A stretch of 64,000 nucleotides of DNA from Bradyrhizobium sp. 141 (GTDB lineage Bacteria > Pseudomonadota > Alphaproteobacteria > Rhizobiales > Xanthobacteraceae), in the NCBI RefSeq assembly GCF_023074055.1, contig NZ_JADPKR010000108.1, forward strand, positions 434,001 through 498,000. The letters are read 5' to 3'. The notes beneath the pieces are model-generated. The model was not told the DNA's origin. It saw only the letters and a list, made by a program, of their open reading frames with translations, and made no database searches. Both the position numbers and the translations under genes were made by a program. Each line of letters starts with the position of its first letter. Within the stretch, counting starts at the first letter, position 1. Of the stretch, positions 60,066 to 64,000 are shown in pieces.

Positions 60066-60494
60066 ATGGTTGCTTCGTTTTCCTCTTCGCCGCGCGGCTT
60101 TGGCGCGCTCCTGGCGCTGCTCGCGGCCGGCGCCGTGCTGTCCGGCTGCGCCGGCATGAGCGAGACGGTCGCGCCGGCCTTTGCCGATCCCGCCAAATAC
60201 GAATTGTACGACTGCAAGCAGCTGGAGGGTGAGCGCAAGGCGCTCGCCAAGCGCACCGACGATTTGCGCGGGCTGATGGAGAAGGCCGAGACCGGGACGG
60301 GTGGCGCCGTCGTGTCCGAGCTCGCCTATCGCAACGACTATATCGCGGTGCGCGGGCAGGCCCAATTGGCCGAGGACGCCTGGCGCCGCAACAAGTGCCG
60401 GGAAACGCCGCCTGAGGCGACGCCGCCTGCCGCGCAATTGTCGCCCGCGGCCACCGCCAAACCAGCATCGAAATCCGGGAAAGCGGCCCGCTGA
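60066..60494 (+). CDS. Small lipoprotein, unknown function
   Basis: 142 aa with a lipoprotein signal: hydrophobic residues 12-24 and lipobox LSGC at 25-28, so the mature protein would be acylated at Cys28 and face the periplasm. A helical stretch with two further cysteines (DCKQLEGERKAL and RNKCRE) follows, then a Pro/Ala tail. A conserved hypothetical in appearance; no known family assigned. The gene stands alone, 174 bp from tRNA-Leu, and converges on the flavin monooxygenase gene. Confidence 0.75.
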   Translation: MVASFSSSPRGFGALLALLAAGAVLSGCAGMSETVAPAFADPAKYELYDCKQLEGERKALAKRTDDLRGLMEKAETGTGGAVVSELAYRNDYIAVRGQAQLAEDAWRRNKCRETPPEATPPAAQLSPAATAKPASKSGKAAR

Positions 60495-60511
60495 GGCCGG
60501 CGGCGCGTCGA

Positions 60512-61714
60512 TCAGGACCGCCAGCCGTAGATCCAGTCCTGCCGCGCCAGCATGCGCTCCGGGCCGAGCGCGCGGATCGCGAGATCGCGTGCGGCCGCAA
60601 GCGGCCCACCGAGATGATAGATGCGGCCCTGCTGCCGCGCGGTCCGCTGCACCCGCCGCACCCGCGCCTGGCGCGCGCGGCCGTATTGCTTCAGTGCCGC
60701 ACTGATCCCCGCGGTGCTCTCGGCGGCTTCAAGGCTCAAATGGCGGGCGAGCACCGCGGCATCCTCGATCGCCATGCCGGCGCCTTGGGCGGCAAAAGGC
60801 AGCATCGCATGCACGGAATCGCCGAGCAGCGCCACCGGACCTTGGCTCCAGGGGCAGCCGTCGGGCACGCCGAACAGCGCCCATTTCCGCCAGCTGTCGA
60901 CCGTGGCGAGCATCATGCGCGCCGCCGGCGGCCAGCGTGGGCCGGCAAAGGCGTCCATCACCTCGAGAGGGTCGCCGGCCGTGCTCCAGCCCGGCCTGTT
61001 CCAGGTGCCCGGCAGCACCGCGACCACGTTGATCTGGCGGCCCCCCGCGATGGGATAGGCGACGAGATGGGCATTGGGTCCCATCCAGAGCTGCACCCGG
61101 CGCGCGGTGTAATCCTTTGGCAGTTGCGTGGCATCGAGCGTGCCGCGCCAGGCGATCAGTCCGGAGAAGCGCGGCTGCACCTCGGGAAACAGATGCTGGC
61201 GGACCGTCGACCAGATGCCGTCGGCGCCGATCAGCGCACTGGCGAGATCACTGCGGCGGATCGTACCGCTGCGATGGACGACGGTCAGCCCCTTGGCATG
61301 CGGCGCGACGTCTTCGAAGGTCGCGCCCAGTTTCAGGTCGATATCGGGATGATCGGCAACAGCGCCGGCCAGCGCCGATTGCAGGTCGGCGCGGTGCACC
61401 ACCCAATAGGGCGCGCCGGCCCGTAGCGAAGCTGCTTCACCGAGCGGCATGCGCAGCAGCTCGCCGCCGGCCCGCGCGCTCATGATCGAGACCGCTTCCG
61501 GGGTGACGGCGCGCAGCTTGAGGCGCTCGGTGAGGCCGAGCTCGACCAGCACGCGGCTGGCATTGGGGGAGAGCTGCAGGCCGGCGCCGACTTCCTCGAG
61601 GCGCTCGGCCTTTTCCAGCACGACGATCCGGAAGCCGCGGGCTGCGAGCGCAAGCGCAGCCGTCAGTCCACCGATGCCGGCACCGGCGATGACAATCGTT
61701 CGGGAGAGCGCCAC
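60512..61714 (-). CDS. FAD-dependent monooxygenase (salicylate hydroxylase-like)
   Basis: 400 aa, group A flavoprotein hydroxylase. Rossmann motif VIAGAGIGGLTAAL (8-21) with LEKAERLEEVGAG after the second strand; HRADLQSAL; SALIGADGIWSTVRQHLF (the DG motif); and VALLGDSVHAMLPFAAQGAGMAIEDA (the GD motif for FAD ribityl). It probably hydroxylates an aromatic compound with NAD(P)H and oxygen. Substrate unknown. 20 bp or less from the small zinc-protein gene upstream, which may be cotranscribed. Confidence 0.9.
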   Translation of the reverse strand: MALSRTIVIAGAGIGGLTAALALAARGFRIVVLEKAERLEEVGAGLQLSPNASRVLVELGLTERLKLRAVTPEAVSIMSARAGGELLRMPLGEAASLRAGAPYWVVHRADLQSALAGAVADHPDIDLKLGATFEDVAPHAKGLTVVHRSGTIRRSDLASALIGADGIWSTVRQHLFPEVQPRFSGLIAWRGTLDATQLPKDYTARRVQLWMGPNAHLVAYPIAGGRQINVVAVLPGTWNRPGWSTAGDPLEVMDAFAGPRWPPAARMMLATVDSWRKWALFGVPDGCPWSQGPVALLGDSVHAMLPFAAQGAGMAIEDAAVLARHLSLEAAESTAGISAALKQYGRARQARVRRVQRTARQQGRIYHLGGPLAAARDLAIRALGPERMLARQDWIYGWRS

Positions 61715-61733
61715 CCCTGACCGATGGAAGCGG

Positions 61734-61979
61734 TCAGGCCACCTTGTCCTTCAGGACGCATTCCGGCGGGCGGGCTTCGCCTGCCTTCAGGTCGGCCGCG
61801 AACCGGTACAGCGTCGAGCAGTAGGGGCAGATGATCTCGTTGTCGTTGCCGAGGTCGAGGAAGACGTGCGGATGGTCGAACGGAGGGTTGGCGCCCACGC
61901 ACATGAACTCTTGCGAGCCGATCTCGATGACGGGGACACCGGCATCGTTGTGGAAGTGCGGGACGACATGGTCGGACAT
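61734..61979 (-). CDS. Small zinc-finger (zf-CHCC/NDUFS6-like) protein
   Basis: 81 aa. Cys27, His36 or His38, Cys51 and Cys54 (FMCVGANPPFDHPH and IICPYCSTLYRF) form the zf-CHCC pattern found in the mitochondrial complex I subunit NDUFS6 and its alphaproteobacterial relatives, which help assemble or stabilise complex I. No nuo genes are in the window. I chose ATG 61979 because AGGATGAG lies upstream at good spacing; an ATG 9 bp earlier is possible. Followed by the flavin monooxygenase gene. Confidence 0.85.
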   Translation of the reverse strand: MSDHVVPHFHNDAGVPVIEIGSQEFMCVGANPPFDHPHVFLDLGNDNEIICPYCSTLYRFAADLKAGEARPPECVLKDKVA

Positions 61980-62283
61980 CGAACTCATCCTGGAGTGGCA
62001 ATGGCGGCAGACACAATCACGAACTGACGCGGCATCTTTAAGGCGCCGCGGACCATACTGGCGGGTGCAGACGATTGCTAGTCCAGCGGAACCGAAAGGT
62101 CCGCAATTGCCCCATGCTCATTTGCTCATGCAAATTCGACACAATCTTGAGGCCTGAGAGAAGCCCTTCTTTCGTCGGGGACGTTGTGTCGCAATTTTGG
62201 CATACTATGTCTGTGGACGAGCGTGATTGCGACCAAAGACGACTCAATCGTCACCCGATTTCAGGACCGTCCAGGCTTCCCAC
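61980..62283. other. Intergenic region before the unrecognised membrane protein gene
   Basis: About 300 bp between divergent genes. CGCGGC and GCCGCG form a short inverted repeat near 62028-62050. An AT-rich patch (CGCAATTTTGGCATACTATG, near 62191) may hold the promoter of the plus-strand gene. No gene seen. Confidence 0.45.
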
Positions 62284-63420
62284 ATGAAGTGGCTGCGAAT
62301 CAGCACAGCGTTGACCGGTATCGCGGCGTGCAGTTTCATGCTCGCGCAGGTAGCGCCGCACGCCCGTGAGGCCGGCGCGATCCTCGCCGCCCAGGATGAT
62401 CCGGCCGTGCTCTCCGAACTGAAGCTCGATGCGCTGCTGCAGCGGAATGACCGGCTGGTTCAGGACAACATCGAGGCCGCGCTCGCCGCCGGCGACGCCG
62501 ATCTCGCCGACAGTTTTGTGGCGCTGGCGCGCGACCGGAACATCGCGTTGCCCGACGACCTGCTGAGCCGCGTGAGCGATGCGGTCAAGGAACAGAATTC
62601 CACCTCGTATTTCGCAAAGCGCTTTGCCACCGGCCTCGTCACCGGCAACGCCGACGATGTCGCAAGCCTGTCCGGGACGGTGGCCGGGGATCTCTTCGTG
62701 ATCGGCGACATCAGGGACGTCGTGCGGGAGGGCAAGCACCTCGCCATGGGCGAGGACACCGATCGCCTGGTGCTCGGCCTGGCGACGGCCGGCCTTGCGG
62801 TGACTGCGGCAACCTATGTGTCCGTCGGTGGCGCTGCGCCCGTGCGCGCCGGACTGACGCTGGTCAAGGACGCCCGCAAGGTGGGGCGACTCAGTGAGAG
62901 CCTTGCGGCATGGGCCGGACGCTCGGCGCGCGAGGTGGTCGATACCCCGATGCTCCAGAACGCCGTGGCCAAGGGCTCCGTGTTCCGCCCGGGCGAGACC
63001 GTCAGCGCGATCAAGGCCGCGTTCCGCGCCGAGAAGGCCGGCGCGCTGGTTCGGCTCGGCAAGGACGTCACGCGCGTTGCCGGAAAGACCGGCACGCGCG
63101 GGGCGATGGACACGCTGCGCATCGCCGAAGGTCCGAAGGACGTCGCGCGCGCGGCGCGGCTTGCGGAAGCGCAAGGCGGCAAGACGCGCGCGATCATGAA
63201 GCTGCTCGGCCGCGGCGCGCTGCTGCTGATCGGCGGTGCGTTCGATCTGGCGCTCTGGCTGTTCGGCGCGATGCTGACGCTGTTCGGTCTTCTCTCTTCC
63301 ATCAAGGCGACGACCGAGCGTCTCACACAGGCCTGGTGCGATCGCAGGCGCGCGCGGCGGCTTCGCCGGGCGCAGATCGCAGCCGAAGCCGCTCTGGCGA
63401 ACGCCGCCGTCACGGCCTAA
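62284..63420 (+). CDS. Unrecognised membrane protein
   Basis: 378 aa. An N-terminal hydrophobic segment (residues 3-21) acts as signal or anchor. The next 150 residues are helical and acidic; GLATAGLAVTAATYVSVGG near 175 and LLGRGALLLIGGAFDLALWLFGAMLTLFGLL near 315-345 are further membrane segments; the end is strongly basic (CDRRRARRLRRAQ). I know no family for it. ATG 62284 is chosen because the frame upstream is not hydrophobic or conserved-looking. Stand-alone between the zinc-protein and hydrolase genes. Confidence 0.7.
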   Translation: MKWLRISTALTGIAACSFMLAQVAPHAREAGAILAAQDDPAVLSELKLDALLQRNDRLVQDNIEAALAAGDADLADSFVALARDRNIALPDDLLSRVSDAVKEQNSTSYFAKRFATGLVTGNADDVASLSGTVAGDLFVIGDIRDVVREGKHLAMGEDTDRLVLGLATAGLAVTAATYVSVGGAAPVRAGLTLVKDARKVGRLSESLAAWAGRSAREVVDTPMLQNAVAKGSVFRPGETVSAIKAAFRAEKAGALVRLGKDVTRVAGKTGTRGAMDTLRIAEGPKDVARAARLAEAQGGKTRAIMKLLGRGALLLIGGAFDLALWLFGAMLTLFGLLSSIKATTERLTQAWCDRRRARRLRRAQIAAEAALANAAVTA

Positions 63421-63443
63421 AGCCCCGTCTTAGGTTATTGTTT

Positions 63444-63493
63444 GAGCATGATGTTGCCGGAAAACCGCTGCACAGTTTTGCGGATCGTGCTCT
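63444..63493. repeat. R6 intergenic palindrome (GAGCATGAT type)
   Basis: GAGCATGAT on the left and ATCGTGCTC on the right are inverted copies, with CCGGAAAACCG and CAGTTTTGCGG inside. This resembles a palindrome widespread in Rhizobiales genomes. Single copy here. Confidence 0.65.
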
Positions 63494-63529
63494 AACACCA
63501 ACCATTCCCCTCAAGACCTCACGGAACTG

Positions 63530-64000
63530 ATGATGCCGAGCTTTCACAACGGCGCCGTTGAAATTGCCTATCTCGATGAAGGCGAGGGGGATCCGATCAT
63601 CCTGGTGCACGGCTTTGCCTCGAGCAAGAACGTGAACTGGGTCTATCCGACCTGGGTTTCGGAGCTGCGCAAGAACGGCCGCCGCGTCATTGCGCTCGAC
63701 AATCGTGGCCACGGGGAAAGCGCAAAGCTCTACGAGCCTGCGCAATATTCGATTCCCGTCATGGCCGGCGACGTGCTCGCGCTGATGGATCACCTCGCCA
63801 TCCCGCAGGCCGACATCATGGGCTATTCGATGGGCGGACGGATGGCGGCCTGGCTGTCCCTCAACGAGCCGCAGCGCCTGCGCTCGGCGATCCTCGGCGG
63901 TATCGGCATCGGCGGCCTGATCGAGGGCACTGGCCCCGGCGAGAACGTCGCCAAGGCGCTGGAGGCGCCCGCGTTGGATGACGTCACCGAACCCATGGGG
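63530..64000 (+). CDS. Alpha/beta hydrolase (3' truncated by window end)
   Basis: 157 codons are visible and the frame is still open at the edge. ILVHGFASSKNVNW gives the oxyanion-hole HG motif, ALDNRGHGES the second strand, and GYSMGG the nucleophile elbow with the catalytic Ser; the acid and His residues lie beyond the window. Two ATGs in a row (63530, 63533) are possible starts. An esterase, lactonase or similar; substrate unknown. Confidence 0.88.
   Translation, partial: MMPSFHNGAVEIAYLDEGEGDPIILVHGFASSKNVNWVYPTWVSELRKNGRRVIALDNRGHGESAKLYEPAQYSIPVMAGDVLALMDHLAIPQADIMGYSMGGRMAAWLSLNEPQRLRSAILGGIGIGGLIEGTGPGENVAKALEAPALDDVTEPMG

Overview
The window reads as a chromosomal segment of a GC-rich alphaproteobacterium, most likely Bradyrhizobium or a close relative in the Nitrobacteraceae. 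This is an inference from several signs: a groES-groEL operon behind a CIRCE operator, an Usg-family protein, a CtrA-type box (TTAA-N7-TTAA), DUF2778 and caspase-family exported proteins, and several families of intergenic palindromic repeats typical of that group. I see no rRNA operon, CRISPR array, insertion sequence, integrase or prophage. Most of it is ordinary core and accessory chromosome.

Left part (1-21.4 kb). An ABC-2 export operon (adaptor cut by the window edge, ATPase, permease) is followed by a membrane class III cyclase, small exported proteins, PhzF, DUF488 and DUF72 proteins. Next come two lipid-linked-sugar glycosyltransferases. A signalling block follows: a CHASE2 cyclase with its upstream FecR-like partner (behind a perfect 18-bp palindrome), a membrane-anchored DUF2778 L,D-transpeptidase-like protein behind a CtrA box, and a secreted caspase-family protein. 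A GST/cysteine-hydrolase pair faces a LysR regulator. Between 18.76 and 19.11 kb lies what looks like an independent RNA gene: a sigma70 promoter, two back-to-back tRNA-like elements and a terminator, with no convincing ORF. Slipin and signal peptidase I complete this part.

Middle (21.5-42.4 kb). groESL, Usg, a TPR/O-GlcNAc-transferase-like protein, a cupin with a histone-H1-like tail, a nucleoside symporter and an MFS exporter lead to the Anbu cluster at 30.0-35.6 kb. On the minus strand this reads: circularly permuted ATP-grasp, alpha-E protein, transglutaminase, an AhpD-like CxxC protein, the Anbu proteasome-like peptidase and an SDR. The cluster is interrupted by two intergenic repeats. 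A CinA-type MoaB-fold protein, a xanthine phosphoribosyltransferase, an Ada-like four-cysteine protein, a MetE-like methyltransferase, a GST, a kappa-GST/HCCA isomerase with a quinone reductase, and a crotonase follow.

Right part (42.6-64 kb). A peptide-uptake and hydrolysis locus comprises a substrate-binding protein, two permeases, a fused two-domain ATPase, an M81 peptidase, two M20 peptidases and an amidase; together they suggest import and breakdown of small peptides or amides. Then come a Bcr/CflA exporter, a tandem pair of GT87-like membrane proteins with a third GT-C-like protein, tRNA-Leu(TAA), a lipoprotein, a flavin monooxygenase, a zf-CHCC protein, an unrecognised membrane protein and the start of an alpha/beta hydrolase.

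At least six families of intergenic inverted repeats (called R1 to R6 here) separate genes. Some supply false N-terminal extensions to neighbouring reading frames, and one appears to supply a start codon.
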